Source: Eonycteris spelaea
Lineage: Eukaryota; Chordata; Mammalia; Chiroptera; Pteropodidae
Assembly: GCA_003508835.1 (NCBI GenBank)
Contig: PUFA01000068.1
Location: 5,952,001-6,016,000 of the forward strand
Length of the DNA stretch: 64,000 nucleotides
Direction of reading: 5' to 3'
The notes beneath the pieces are model-generated. The model was not told the DNA's origin. It did no database searches and was given only the letters and a program-made list of their open reading frames with translations. Below are positions 11,309 to 23,475 of this stretch, piece by piece. Every line of letters begins with the position of its first letter. The stretch's first letter is position 1. The translations under genes were made by a program, and so were the position numbers.

Positions 11309-12179
11309 TTCACCCTGTCGTGCATCATGGGGAGGGAAATATGCACAATGAGCTGGGCATATATATTGTTCCAGAAAATAAAGATCTCATAAATCCTAGG
11401 GATGTTTGAAAAACATCCAGAATTTAGTTGAAGGGGATCTCACTGGCAAAAAGTGGGATAATTTAAACATCCAAGAGAATAATGACTGAAATAAATAAAA
11501 ATATATCGAACCTAGAAAATTTCTGAGTTTGTAATAAAACGTATAAAGGGAATAAATTGTTTATATTTGGAGATTTTTTTTGGCACCACCTTCACTTGAA
11601 AATTAGTAAAAATAATAAATGAATAAAGTCATTGTCCTGCTCACCTGCATGAATGTTATTTTAGGGCAATAAAATGGTGAGAAGGGAATATTATTGTAGG
11701 AGAATCATAGCTAATCAATGGATGAGAATGATTTATTGAGAAAATTACCATTTGAAATTCTTAAAAGGAAAAACAATTTTATTGCAAAGATTATCAATGA
11801 GTATTGAAACCAGTATGCGAAGAAAATTTTATAATGGATGGATCACACAGACAACACTTGAGCCTAAAAATCAATCTTAACACTTTTATAATAAAAACAA
11901 AAATCACATTTCTTTATGTTGTATAAGATGTACAGTGTATGTATAAGGTATGAAATATTCTTGCTAAAACAAACAAAACCCTGAATCCAATCCAGCTTGT
12001 AGATTTAATTGCTAGTGAAATGTCAGAGATAAAGGAAAAAGCTAAATACTATGAGAACGCAGTCAGCTTAATCAAGAATATGGGGCATTATACAAGACAA
12101 AAGACCTACTTACTTGAAAAAATAAATGGCAGCACAGAGATAGGTGGCGTGGAGGCTTTTGAATGATAGAAGGTAGGAG
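11309..12179. other. No feature recognised between two LTRs
   Basis: AT-rich, many stops in all frames, nothing resembling retroviral genes, so the two flanking LTRs do not bound one provirus. Confidence 0.4.
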
Positions 12180-12790
12180 TGTAAGAAAATGTAGGTTTTG
12201 TTAACCCCAAAAGGAATATACCTGCTAATAAAGACTCCCGGTGGTTAATTGGACTCAAATTCATAATCAGAGTCTAGCAGCCATTGCTGACAGGGGATTC
12301 TCACACACACTGCATATCAGGAAAAAGCTGCCAAGCCTCGCGCACTGGGTTTGTGCTGTCTGAGTTAATCCTTGCAAAGGAATTCCTGAAATCATCTTTC
12401 GACGAATGGGCCGAGACCTGACCGGTCCAATCATCATTTGCATATTTACTGACCAATAAGAGCAGTTTCATGATGACCAATAAGAACATATGCTTGTGAC
12501 CGATCAGGACAGTGCTATTTGGATCAGACTATGCAAATTAAGCTTCCTTATTTGCATAAAGGGACCAATAAAGGACTAGGGTAAGGACTCTCTAATTAGT
12601 GGCCTCCCCTTTGTCTTGGTGTACTTTCAGTTTTCTTTGGAGGCTGCATTTTCTTCATTTGCAAACTCTTCACCTGGATAAAGTTTCTCCTGTTACCATA
12701 CCCCGCAGTGGGGTACTCCTGTTGGCGTTGTATTGGTGGCAGAGACCTTTTTGTTGACCATTCATGTGAAGATAGTTGAAATAAAACCTT
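12180..12790 (+). mobile_element. Second solitary retroviral LTR, sense, family not recognised
   Basis: Promoter-like U3 region with several CCAAT boxes on the plus strand ('gtccaatcatcatttgcat', 'gaccaataagagcag', 'gaccaataagaacat', 'gggaccaataaagg') and octamer-like 'tttgcat' motifs, then 'ctggataaagtttctcc' as a likely polyadenylation region and a GC-richer U5 ('ccccgcagtggggtac'). The start could be the TG at 12180 or at 12199. The end is uncertain. It is unlike the LTR at 10.7 kb in sequence. Overlapping small open frames are incidental. Confidence 0.6.
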
Positions 12791-14694
12791 ATGGGGTCCA
12801 GGATCAACGAAAGGAATGAGCACTGGGAAGAGATCAACAGGTAGAAAAGGCAGGAGTCAGTAGACTGGAAGTTTCTATGAATTTCAAGGGTAGGAGAAGG
12901 AAGAATGAGGACATGAGAGAGATAGGAGGATAGGAAATCATACTCAGGGTAGAATATTGAAGCAGGTGACTTCTAATGTGGACCAGATCTTCAGATGATA
13001 TCATTTATTATATGTCCCTTTGCATTAGGGGCTGAAGTTCAAAAGTGGTGAACGTTTTGGAGTGAAGGAGGCTTAAGGTTAAGGCTTCAATTTTTATGAT
13101 CTGGTTACATGAATTTTGAAATCTCCAAGGATGAAAGCAGGAGCTGTGGTAGAAATGAAAACTGTACCACAGAATCTAGAGGATTAATTGAATAAAAAAT
13201 TCTTAACATGTTGTAAATTGATAGTGGTGAGTAAAGGGAGCGGTGAGATGCCATTAATTTCAAAAGATGATGAATTTTGACTGAAAGGTAGAATAACAAG
13301 GATCTAAAAATGGAAATGAAAAATCTCGGAGAGTAGCAAAACCTTCCTGGACCCATGTGTGTTGGATAAGTTATTAAGTGCTTTCCTCTAGAAAAGACAA
13401 AATTTTCAAGTGAGGCACAGCCTTTATTTAAGAGTGAGAGGTACAATGTTAAAAAAGATGAACTCAAAACTTTTTTTTTTAAATGGTGGAAAGCGGTGTG
13501 AGGAGAAATGAGTGGAAATGATGTGGAGAGAGAATCTATCTATCAAAAGCACGGAAAAGCATGGAGGGTAAGAGATAAATAAATTTCAGGATTATGTGGC
13601 ATATTTGGAATTGAACCTGTATCATATTTACCTTTCTGTTATGTCAATATTTATGTTTATTACTATCACACCACTCACTACTTAGGAAAATGTGGCATTA
13701 CTATATGGTTTCTGCATATTTGTTAGTCCAGACATGGCCTCTCATTTCTCCTCTATTCCTCAGAATCCATAGGCAGAATTTACTCAATAAATAGAAAGAA
13801 CTCTTCACGTTTGCAGCAGGTATATTCTCAGACTTTTAAAAAAATTTCAGTTCCAGTTTAGACCATGGTTTACTTGATAAAGGAGCTACATAGCTTATTT
13901 AATGGAGAAAATTAAAGGTAATTTTAGATAAGGGAGAGGTTAAATACACCTACCACCTAACTAGCTCTAACAGTTAAGTGAGCATATGCATGATTCCAAT
14001 TCATAATGTGGCAAAATTTAAAATTACTAGTGAATTCATGCTGTTTTGGATTAGTGTTAAAATTCTACTGTTAATTCAAGTTATAAGCATTTAATGGCAT
14101 CTTTTGATTGATTCATAGTAATATATACTAATGTGTATATGAGTACAATAAATAGTAAGTGACCTTAGCATTTGAAATTCCTGAGTTCCAAAAGAGACCT
14201 TGATTGCTTTGTTGGCTGGCTTGAGATTCTTGCTAGTTTTTTAATTCTACCTTTTTCAGAAAGTATTTCAAGCATAAAGTCTTTCAAGCATTTGTTGGCA
14301 TGCCATTTGAAGATACTCAGAGATTAATAAAATTTTGGATTGAAAATGAACCTTAAAATTCTTATAGCCCAATGAACTCTTACTTCTTAACACTACTCTC
14401 TTTATAAAATAACTTACATATATGAGAGGCTCACTATAAATCTATAGAGTAGAGTGAAGATTAGCTTTATATATGGGGAAACTAAAGATGAGGTAGGCAA
14501 TTTCCCCAGCTGGGGGTTGAGACTCCAAATCAGAGTTTCTGACTCCAGATAATGTAATCTTTCCATGACACATTTTTCCTATTAAAGGACTTCATAGATG
14601 GATGAGAAAAATAATTTCTTGAGCAATATGTAGAGGAGTTGATCAGGTTAATGGTTATAAGCCTGCCATTTAATTTAATATACAAGCAGCAAGT
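12791..14694. other. No gene recognised; possible very old repeats
   Basis: A purine-rich plus strand at ~12840-13500 gives a 120-residue chance frame on the minus strand. Parts near 13100 look like an ancient LINE remnant but I cannot name it. The rest is AT-rich. Confidence 0.35.
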
Positions 14695-14870
14695 GATGAT
14701 GGGATGAGCACAGGATTTAGAATCAGGAGATTTAGATTTAAATCCCAGACCAGCTTTTTGACTCTGGAAAAGATATTTAACCTCTATTTCCCATGGTGAA
14801 TGGGAATAATACCTGTGTTAAGAAACTTATCAAATGAATTGCTGTATGTTAGGTGCTTAGGAATGACAAT
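14695..14870 (+). mobile_element. MIR SINE, sense
   Basis: 'gagcacaggatttagaatcagg', 'tttaaatcccagaccagc', 'ctctggaaaagatatttaac', 'ctctatttcccatggtg' and 'gaataatacctgtgtt' follow the MIR consensus from its B-box region to the 3' half. Confidence 0.8.
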
Positions 14871-17005
14871 GACTGTTTGGAATGCTTGATATTGTTGCTG
14901 TTGTCCTTGTTAGTTATAACAGGAAGTACATAGATTCCAAACCGTGATCCTCTCAATTCCCTCAGTACTCTCTTTCCTGTGTGACCAAGGGAACAGGAGC
15001 TTAACTTTGAAAGAGCTGTCTGGAAGGAATATAAAATGAGTTCCGGAAAGCCAGTTGGAATTTAATAATGCATGAAAAATACACCAAGGGGAGGAAGGAA
15101 CCAATTAGGAAGCAATTAAGGAGATTGCAATTACAATGCATCTTAATAAAGTCCAAAAAATATTAGCCTACAAATAGAAGACAGTCTAGTTACCTGTGGA
15201 AGAAAAAGAAGTGGAAATAAGGAAAGTTTACAGGGCAGAAACCATGAAAACAAAGAACAGAAAAGACAAAATAAAACGATTTTTACTATCTTCTCTTCAT
15301 GTCCAAATCCCAAGCATCTTTCAAGAACCTATTCTGATGACAGTCCTCTGAGCGCTTATGTTCAGCACTGTTATTAAATTCTTGGTCTCCTTTTAGAATT
15401 AAAAAGCTGACCCTGGTACTTACTCAATAGGAAGTATAAAATGGTTAGTGAATTCTTAAAAAATGATCAACTATATTAGAAATCAACTATATTAGATGCA
15501 AATTAAAAGACTTTAGTATCCCACTTTGCTTTGAAAATTAGAAAAAAATTAATCATTTTCCTGCTCCCTATTCACAATTGCATTTGTGAATCTTGCCTAA
15601 TATTGAGCAGCTTTTTGAGGAGCAGTGCTGCTTGGTACATGACTGTCAAACAAATGTGCGGTAGAGAAAGGAGCTCTGGAAAAGAAGTCAGGAGACTGAG
15701 CCAATTAAGGCCGCCGCTCCAACAATGGAATCATGAGAATTCAGATTTAGAGTCAACTACTATTTATCAATTACCTAGTATGTGAGAGGCAAGAACTTTA
15801 TATTACATAGTTAACCTTCACAGTCATCTCTGTCTTTTGTTGTATCCCCATTTGTTTAGAAACAGGACATAAGACTCAGGGATTAAGGTACTTTTCCTGA
15901 GTACAGAGTTTTAGTAGAAAGTATCAAGTTAGTATATGTGAAATGGTTTTAGAAACTAATTTAGTATTATTATCATTCTTATAAAGAAGAACAACCTATC
16001 TGAACACGTTAGATGCTAATGGTTGCAAAAAAATAAGCGAATGGTGGGTGCACCTAAAATTTATTAATATGACAAATAATGAGAAATTTTAAATTTTATT
16101 TCAAATGTTTATAATTCTTTTCTATTTAAAATGATCTATATCAAAGTCAAGCACGTGGTCATAATACTTAAAGTTAGCTTTAATCAAACTACATGATTTT
16201 TTATTAAATTTGGTTTTTATTATTTAGAATATTCATCTTATTTCCCCAGTCACTAATTAAAAACCTTTAAATGTGTCCAGACCCAGAGATAAGGTTGGCT
16301 GTTAATCTCGTTCCCCTAAAACTTAGACTATGTACCTTATTATTTCTACTTTAGTTAGTTATACAAGTTATTTCATTGTTTACCTTCTTTTAATTTTTGC
16401 TAATTATAAAAATGATTGTGGAAGTATATTTTTCATGTGTGATTGTTTCACATGTGTGAATTTTTTCTCACAGTGGGTTTGTACATTCCTTGGAACATGG
16501 GCTATATTTTATTCAGTGTATGTTTTATGCTTTTATTTTATGTGTATTTCCTCAGCAACACTTGGCATAGTGCTGGTTATATTGCAGACCATTCCCCAAT
16601 GCATGGGGCATCAGAAATAATAAAAATTTAGAAGTGAGGAATTGGAAGAAACTGAGGGAAAACTATGAACTGCTTATGCCCTGATATAGCAATTTGCTTC
16701 TCTACATACCCACAACCATTTGACCTTTAACTAAACCTCCATCCACAGTTCCACCAAGGTTCTGAGGACAATTTTGCCTTTAGGCAGAGAGGAATTTTGG
16801 GAAACTCTATCACATTCAAAACTCATGTGACTCAGCTTTAAGGACTCTTGTTTCTAAACTAGTTCTGATTTTCTGACCCAGTTAAAAATCTCTGGGTTTC
16901 TGTCTTATTATCAATCAAGTTTCTGTATTGTGGGATCTTTTCTGATTTCTCAGCTTGATAGCTTCCCATGACTCCATTCTCTCTGTATAAGGAATCGTTT
17001 TCTCT
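14871..17005. other. No gene recognised; scattered MIR/L2 scraps
   Basis: 'ttatcaattacctagtatg' at 15765-15785 is a reversed MIR/L2 scrap. 16430-16600 resembles a weak sense L2 tail. A 16-bp tandem duplication ('atcaactatattagaa') lies at ~15467-15496. Open frames at 15531, 16330 and 16443 show no domain. Confidence 0.35.
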
Positions 17006-17009
17006 CTAG

Positions 17010-17215
17010 AAGCAGCATTGTAGATTGGAAATAACACTGGCTTTGCAATCATGCACACCCTTGTGAATCCTTACTCTATCATTCCTTGCTATGTGATCTT
17101 TTATAAAATTAAGTTATCTAATTTGTAAACTAAGATCAGTTGCACCCTACTCAAAGAGCTGTAATAAAGAAAAATAAATAAAATTAAAAACCCCAGTGCT
17201 TAGCATTTTTTGTTT
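17010..17215 (+). mobile_element. MIR SINE, sense
   Basis: 'gcagcattgtagattgga', 'actggctttgcaatcatg', 'ttccttgctatgtgatctt', 'taatttgtaaactaaga', 'ccagtgcttagca': MIR order over nearly its full length. Confidence 0.7.
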
Positions 17216-18188
17216 AAAAAAATAGTTTCTTTCTTACTTTCTTTTTCTTTTCTCTTGTCCACTCAATTTAGAAACTAAAGCCTTCCCTTAAACTTTAGAT
17301 CTATATCTCAACTTTGCTGTAGGCTTACAGATCTTTACATTGCTCAGCCTGTCTTCAAGGCTAGCCTGCCTTTGTTTTCCAGTTTAGGCCTTTCTTCTGC
17401 TTTCATATATAATGTACTCCTGGAAATTCGTATGAAAGTCAGAGATGCAAAAGAAAGTGAAAAAGTAGATTTAAGTATTATAAGAGCTCTATTCTAAGAC
17501 ATCATACAGGTATTCCCCAAATTATGATTTAAATATCCTATTTTACTGCTAAGTATAATATACTGTATATATAATTATTTAATGAACAGGTTGAAATATC
17601 AAATATAAAACAGAAGCATAGTTTAAAAAAAATTTTCTCTATTCAAATTGTTTTGCTCAGTTTATTTGAAAAGACGGTGAAAAATATTTATTTTAATGTT
17701 GAAAGTAAGTCATCAGATTACACCTGATTCATTCAACAAAGAATCTCTTTTTTTAAAAAAAAAATTATAGTTGACATAGAATATTAGTTTCAGGTCTACA
17801 ACATAGTAATTAGACATTTATATAACTTACAAAGTGATCATCCCAATAAATCTAGTACCATAAATAGTTATTACAATAGTATTGACTATATTCCTTTGCT
17901 ATACTTTTTGTCCTCATGACCATTTTGTAACTACCAATTTGTACTTCTTAATCCTTTCCCCCTTTTCACTCATCCCCCCCACCTTCTCCATCTGGCAACA
18001 ATCAATTCTCTGTATCTATGAGTTTGTTTCTGTTGTATTTGTCATTTACTTTTTTTAAGATTTTACATATAAGTGACAATATATGGTTTGTCTTTCTCTG
18101 ACTTATTTCACTTAGCATAACACCCTCTAGAATCATCTGTCTTATTACAGATAGCAAGATATCATTCTTTTTCATGGTTGAGTAATGT

Positions 18189-18260
18189 TATATATATATA
18201 CACACATTTGTATGTATGTGTGTGTGTATGTGTGTGTGTGTGATATATATATATATATAA
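18189..18260. repeat. Compound (TA)n/(CA)n/(TG)n/(TA)n microsatellite
   Basis: Alternating TA, CA, GTAT and TG runs bounded by TA blocks, inside the ORF2-tail part of the half-L1. Confidence 0.9.
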
Positions 18261-18746
18261 CTTCTTATTTATCCATATATATACCACTTCTTCTTTATCC
18301 ATTCTTCTACTAATGGACACTTAGGTTACTTCCATAACTTGGCTGTTACAAATGCTGCCATGAACATATAAACACATATATCTTTCAGAATTAGTGTTTT
18401 GGGTTTCTTTGGATAAATAACCAGAAGTGGAATTACTGGGTCCTTTTTTGTCTTGTGTTATAGCCTTTGTTTTAAAGTCTCTTTTGTCTTGTATAATTAT
18501 TGCAACACAGCTTTGTTGTTGTTTGTTTCCGTTTTCACGACATATCTTTTTTTATCTTTTTACTTTCAGTCTCTATATATCTTTTGAGCTGAAGTGAGTC
18601 TCTTATAGGCAGCATATGTAAGGGTCTTGTTTCCTTATCCATTCAGCCACCCTATCTTTTGATTGGAGCATTTAATCCTTTTTCATTTGAAGTAATTTTT
18701 AATAGATATGTAGTTATTGTCATTTTATTATTTATATTTTTATTTC

Positions 18747-18780
18747 TTCCTCCTCCTCCTCCTCCTCCTCCTCCTTCTCC
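18747..18780. repeat. (CCT)n microsatellite
   Basis: About ten CCT units on plus (AGG on the element's sense strand), in the ORF1-ORF2 interval of the half-L1. The copy at 43.67 kb has an (ACA)n/(GAAGAG)-like tract at the same place (45942-45990), so the interval seems prone to expansion. Confidence 0.9.
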
Positions 18781-18799
18781 TCTCTTTTTCAAGGAGTTT

Positions 18800-19655
18800 C
18801 TTTAATTTTTTTTGTAATACTATTTTGGTAGAGATGAACTCCTTTAGTTTTTTTTTTTTTTTTTTTTTTTTTTTTGGTCTGGGAAGCTCTTTATCTGTCT
18901 TTCATTCTAAACGATAGCTTTGCTAGGTAGAGTAATCTTGGTTATAGGTCTTTGCTTTTCATCACTTTGAATATCTTGTGCCAACCCCTTCTGGCCTGCA
19001 AAATTTCTGTTGAGAAAACAGCTGACAGTCTTATGGGAGCTCCTTTGTAGGTAACCAGTTGTTTTTCTCTTGCTGCTTTTGAGTTTCTCTTTGTCTTTAA
19101 GCTTTGGCATATTAATTATTATGTGTTTTGGTTTGGGCCAGTTTGTATTCATTTTATTTGGGACTCTCTGAGCTTCCTGGGCTTGTAAGTCTATTTCTTT
19201 TGCCAGGTTAAGGACATTTTTAGTCATTTCTTTAAATAGGTTTTAATTTCCTTGCTCTCTCTCTTCTATTTCTGGTATTCCTATGATGAGATGTTGGTGT
19301 GCTTGGTATTCCAGAAGCCCTTTTAACTATCCTCATTGTTTGGACTCTTTTCTGTTTGCTCTTTGATTAGGTGTTTTCTGCTACCATATCTTCTAAATTG
19401 CTTATTTGATTCTCTGCTTCATCTAATCTACTATTGATTCCCTCTAATGTATTCCTCATTTCAGTTATTATATTCTTCATTTCTGACAGGTTCTTTTTTA
19501 TGTTTGCTATCTCCATTTTTATGCTTCTATCTCTTTGATGAAGTTCTCACTGAGATAATTTAGCATCCTTATAACCAGTGTTTTGAATTCTGCATTTGAT
19601 AGATTGCTTGTCTCTGTTTTGTTTACTTCTTTTTCTTAAGCTTTTGTCTCCCCAT
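18800..19655 (-). pseudogene. Broken L1 ORF1 of the half-L1
   Basis: The probable start codon is at 19655 on minus. The RRM is recognisable in the frame at 18907-19227: 'NLAKEIDLQAQEAQRVPNKM' followed by 'PKHIIINMPKLKDKEKL'. The preceding coiled-coil part is in another frame and contains stops, and the C-terminal domain is interrupted by poly(A) growth. No functional protein. Confidence 0.8.
18848..18875. repeat. Poly(T) run
   Basis: About 28 T on plus, which reads as poly(A) on the element's sense strand near the end of ORF1. Confidence 0.95.
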
Positions 19656-21058
19656 TTTGGCTGTGTTTGTTTCTGTTTATTAGGTAGAGCTGCTATGTAT
19701 CCTGAACTTGGTAGAGTGTTATGTACTAGGTGTCTTGTATGGCTCAGTGTCACAGTCTCCCTGGTCACCAGAGCTAGTGGTCCATATGTGTTTCTTGTGT
19801 GGGTTGTGTGTGCCCTCCTGTTGTAAATGTGCTTTGATCACTGATGGCAGGTCAGCAGTGGGGGTTGACCCTCAGGCTGATTGGTTGTGAGGCCTGACCA
19901 TGACTGTAGTGGAGTAACTGTTGTACAGGGGCTAATCCTACAGAGCGGGTTTGCTTTAGCAAGGCTCTCATGCCTGCCAAGTCTGCCCTTTGGGTGTTTC
20001 ATTTGTAGAAGTTGTTTAGTGGTGCTCTGGTGTCCTCTGAAGATGGCCACTAGGTGTGTTGGTTCTGGGGCCTCTTGGGAGGGCCTCCGGTGCAAGTCAA
20101 GATTAGCTGCTACCTGTGCCCTGTCTGAGATCAGTTGGCATGGGCTTCATAGTGATCTGCAGATGGCTGCTAGGTGTTCTGGGCTTGGAGGTTCCCAGGA
20201 GAGGCTAAGCTGTGAACTGAGGCAATCTACCATTAGTGTTGGGCTTGGAGCTGCTTAGCAAGAGGTACAGAGCATGCTGAGGCCAGTTGCTGCTTCTTAA
20301 GGGGAAAAAGGCTACAACATGAGCCAAGACAGCCATTTATATGGAAAATCCATTGGAAGCTACTTGAATGTGCTCACAAGGTGGGTGAGGCAGGGGCCAG
20401 TATTAGTTAGGTTGAGGGAGTCCCAGGTATGGTGCCAACCTGTGGTGCAGCTGGGTAGGGAGAGAGCTCAATAAAGGAACAATGGCTTCTGCCAGCACTT
20501 CTGTTTGGAAAGAGCTGCCCCTCTAGCCCTCATCCTGAAGCCAGACAATTCAGTTTCTCCTCACATGTCCCTGGTGCCTTTTGAGCTTTATTACTGTACT
20601 GAGCTTACAGTGAGTTAGTTCATAGGCAGGTAAGTCATGTGTGGGCCCTTTAAGAGGAATACCTAGTGCCCTAGCAGCACTTCATCTCACTTAGCCACAA
20701 TCTTTGCTAGTTTTTACAGGTAGAAGTTATGGGTATTTCTCCCCCTGGCATTAGAACCCTGGGCTGAGGAGGCTGGTTCGGGGCTCGGACCCCTCGCTCC
20801 TCCAGGTAGACCTTTGCAGCTGAGATAGCATTCCTAATTTTTAACCACCACATATGAGTGTGGGACCAGCTGGTTCTGATCTCTGTTCCTCCTACCAGTC
20901 TCAACATGGCTTCTTCTATATGTCCTTAGTTATAGGACTTCTGTTCAGCTAGACTTTAAGCAATTCTTAATAATGGTTGTTCTGTAATTTAGTTGTAATT
21001 TTGATGTGGTTGTGGTAAGAGGTGAACATAGTGGTACCTATGGTGCCGTGTTGACTGG

Positions 21059-21802
21059 AAATCTACATTTTCTTGAGTACTCCTCTGTAGTTAGGTAGGC
21101 ATAATAAGCTCTTTATTTGAGTTGCTGAACAAAAGCTTATAAGCATCGTTTGTTGCAAAGAGCCAGTCATTGGGTAGAAAGATTTTTTGTATTAGACGTT
21201 CTTTAGAGAGAAGAGATCAACACCCAGCTACTACTATATGAAAGAGAAATCAGTTCATGTAAATTGAGGTGCTTTCATTTAAGACTCAGTGAGAATGAAG
21301 GTGAATGAGCCTGGATTAACAAATTTTAATGCTTTGGAGGGAGTCTGTGTAGGTGAACTGGGCTTACTACATGAGTTAATGTTCTGTGGAAAGGCCTAGT
21401 TTTTGCACCTTTTGCTGCTGATATTTGTAGCAACTCCCATCTTGACCACTGTGGCAAATAGGAAGTGCCAAATATGCTTAGGGAACAAGAGCTAAAAATC
21501 AGAATGTGAAGGGAGAATGTTATATGGGAGCCCATTTGTGGCATGGAGTTGGGTTGCCAAAAGTTTGCCAGTTGTGAGGATTGGCATGAGTCCTTGTGTG
21601 CTACACTACATGACATAAGAGGCAATGACTACATTAGACCAACTACACCATTTTTTCTCCACTTGACCTTTGCAATCAGGTCAGCCTTCCTGACTTCCTA
21701 GCAGTTTGGAGGAACAAACCCTCAGAGTGAATTACTGGACTTCTAATGGTAGGCCAGGGAGAAATTAGTAATTAATTTGGAAAATCGAAGAGATAGGATT
21801 AT
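21059..21802. other. No feature recognised
   Basis: Slightly less AT-rich, with a 99-residue minus-strand frame (21326-21625) that has no recognisable domain and begins inside no known repeat. I treat it as chance. Confidence 0.35.
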
Positions 21803-21930
21803 ATTAATTCATTTATTTATTCAACAATTATTTATTAAACTCTCACTACATGAAGGCATTATTATGGGTACTTTAGATACATCAATAAAAAAATAGCCCC
21901 AAACCCCTGCCCTCTTGGACCATATTTTGC
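21803..21930 (-). mobile_element. L2 LINE 3' end, antisense
   Basis: 'tttattcaacaattatttat', 'actctcactacatgaagg' and 'cccctgccctcttggacc' are the reversed L2 terminus. Confidence 0.75.
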
Positions 21931-22078
21931 CATGTTTATATCTTGAGTATATGGAGCAAATCACACTGTGTATTTCCCCTCACTTGCATTGCTTGTTTTA
22001 GAAAAATTCTTCAGAAATTAATTTACAACATTCGATATATTCTTTAAATTCTTATCTTCTACAGTTGAACATATTCAT

Positions 22079-22144
22079 TTTACATTTAAATGTAAATGCT
22101 TAGTAATAAATATTAGTAATAAATATCACTAAGCATTTACATTT
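22079..22144. repeat. AT-rich inverted repeat with nested palindrome
   Basis: An 18-bp perfect palindrome (22079-22096, centre 'catttaaatg') overlaps a perfect 17-bp stem whose arms are 22088-22104 and 22128-22144 ('aaatgtaaatgcttagt' and its reverse complement). Between them a 13-bp unit 'tagtaataaatat' occurs twice in tandem (22101-22113, 22114-22126), the first copy overlapping the arm. This could be a hairpin, a MITE relic or a replication-slippage product. No known family is recognised. Confidence 0.85.
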
Positions 22145-22689
22145 CCAACACGCCTACTTATTTCTACCTTTGCACAATTATCACTAATATCTATGCTTTA
22201 ATTTTTATATTTTTTATTCATTTGGTAAAATAGGTAATTGAATTGATCTGAATTGTTTAAACATTTTTTTTTGCTCGTTTTTTTTTTACTTCCTGGAGGT
22301 GCTTAATAATTACTTGCTGGATATTTGGTTAATTGTTATTTCCTTGTTCTAGAGGAAATGTGGGGTAGGATTGATGTGTTTGTGTTCTTGGGCATGGATA
22401 ATCCATAAATAAGTCAGATAAAAAAAAAAGACTTTCAATTGATCCTATGAATTTTGAGTTCAAAGCAGAAAATCAGGTCTAGATTTAACCCACCCAAAAA
22501 TATTGTAATTATATGCTTTGAGTTATAGCAAAGAGTATTTAAAAACCTGAATTTATATCCTATACCCCCTCTCAGTGACTAGAGTAATCTAATGCAAATA
22601 ATTTAAACTTACTGAGAATCTAATTCGTTAAACAGGGGCAATGATGCTTCATAGGTTAAATCATGAGATCATATATGCAAAATAAAATT
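22145..22689. other. No feature recognised
   Basis: AT-rich with T runs at ~22265-22290. Confidence 0.4.
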
Positions 22690-22830
22690 AATAAGATAGG
22701 TAGTGTCATTATTCCCATTTTACAGATAATTAAACCACAAAAATAAATAACTTGCCCAAAGGTATACAGATAGTAAGTAGAAAATTTGGGTTATGGCTTA
22801 GGCAGTCTGGCTATAGAATTTGCTCATAAT
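22690..22830 (-). mobile_element. MIR SINE, antisense
   Basis: 'cattattcccattttacag', 'taacttgcccaaaggtata', 'cagatagtaagtag' and 'ggcagtctggctatag' are the reversed MIR core, well preserved. Confidence 0.85.
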
Positions 22831-22858
22831 CACTACTTCCCTGAAGAATTTCTTAAAA

Positions 22859-23055
22859 GCAGCAATATTGGCATTTTGGGCTGAATAATTGTTGTGAAGG
22901 ACTGTCTTGTACACTGCATAAAGTTTAGCAGTAACTCTAGCCTCTACCTATTAGATTCTGTAGCATTCCCACCCTGAAATATGACAACCAAAAATATCTT
23001 AGATGTTGTCCCATGTTCCCGGTGGGGCAAGATCACACCTAGATGAGAACCACTG
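22859..23055 (+). mobile_element. MER20-like hAT transposon (MITE)
   Basis: 'ggcattttgggctgaataat', 'aggactgtcttgtacactg', 'agcctctacctattagattc', 'atgacaaccaaaaatatc' and the terminal 'gatgagaaccactg' follow MER20 to its right inverted terminus. Non-autonomous hAT-Charlie derivative, never coding. Confidence 0.8.
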
Positions 23056-23475
23056 CTCTAATGCGTATTGTCTCTTAAGAATGTATAAAATAGAACCCCC
23101 CACCAACAGGCAGAAATTAGCATTATCAAGGAAACACTTTTGGGAATATTGTTTGTTTTCCTGTTTTGAACACCAGAGCCCCAACCAAAATTCACATTCA
23201 TATATCTACATATTAAAATACTTCACAGGTTTATTAAGAGAAAAGTTAATGAAGAATTTTTTTGGAATTGTTAAAATTATGATAGAATATAGTTTTAATT
23301 TGCTACACATATTATGCACATTAAAATAGTTAAACAAAAAGATATTTTTGGTCATAATAAAAACAATATTAATAATGGTGATGATGATGATATTGATAAT
23401 GGTAAAATTTGCAAAGCTGTAAAAATAACTTCTTTATATTATTAAATTTAATTGAAGATAGATCTAATTATTGTC
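23056..23475. other. No gene recognised
   Basis: AT-rich. A (GAT)-type run lies at 23376-23400. A 108-residue plus-strand frame from 23003 spans the MER20 end and is not a gene. Confidence 0.4.

Larger units (their letters stand above)
17748..21058 (-). mobile_element. Half-L1 (HAL1-like) element, deletion type I, near full length
   Basis: On the minus strand it starts at 21058 with a 5' end like that of the 43.67 kb copy. It has a long GC-richer 5' UTR (21058-19656), ORF1 (~19655-18800), a short ORF2 endonuclease start (~18780-18447), then jumps to the ORF2 C-terminal relic ('ccagtaattccacttctgg' read on minus) and the 3' UTR (18120-17760), ending in a T/A-rich tail. The jump at ~18444 lies at the same place as in the 43.67 kb copy. 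Microsatellites at 18189, 18747 and 18848 have expanded inside it. It is dead: ORF1 is broken and reverse transcriptase is absent. Confidence 0.8.

Noticed and set aside
10666..12790. One provirus bounded by the two LTRs
   Set aside because: The LTRs differ in sequence and no retroviral coding sequence lies between them.
13105..13467. 120-residue minus-strand open frame
   Set aside because: No recognisable domain, biased Leu/Ser content and purine-rich complement; judged to be a chance frame in old repeat-like sequence.
19838..20258. 125-residue plus frame and 85-residue minus frame
   Set aside because: Both lie in the GC-richer 5' UTR of the antisense half-L1, and similar frames recur in the 43.67 kb copy (43786-44740).
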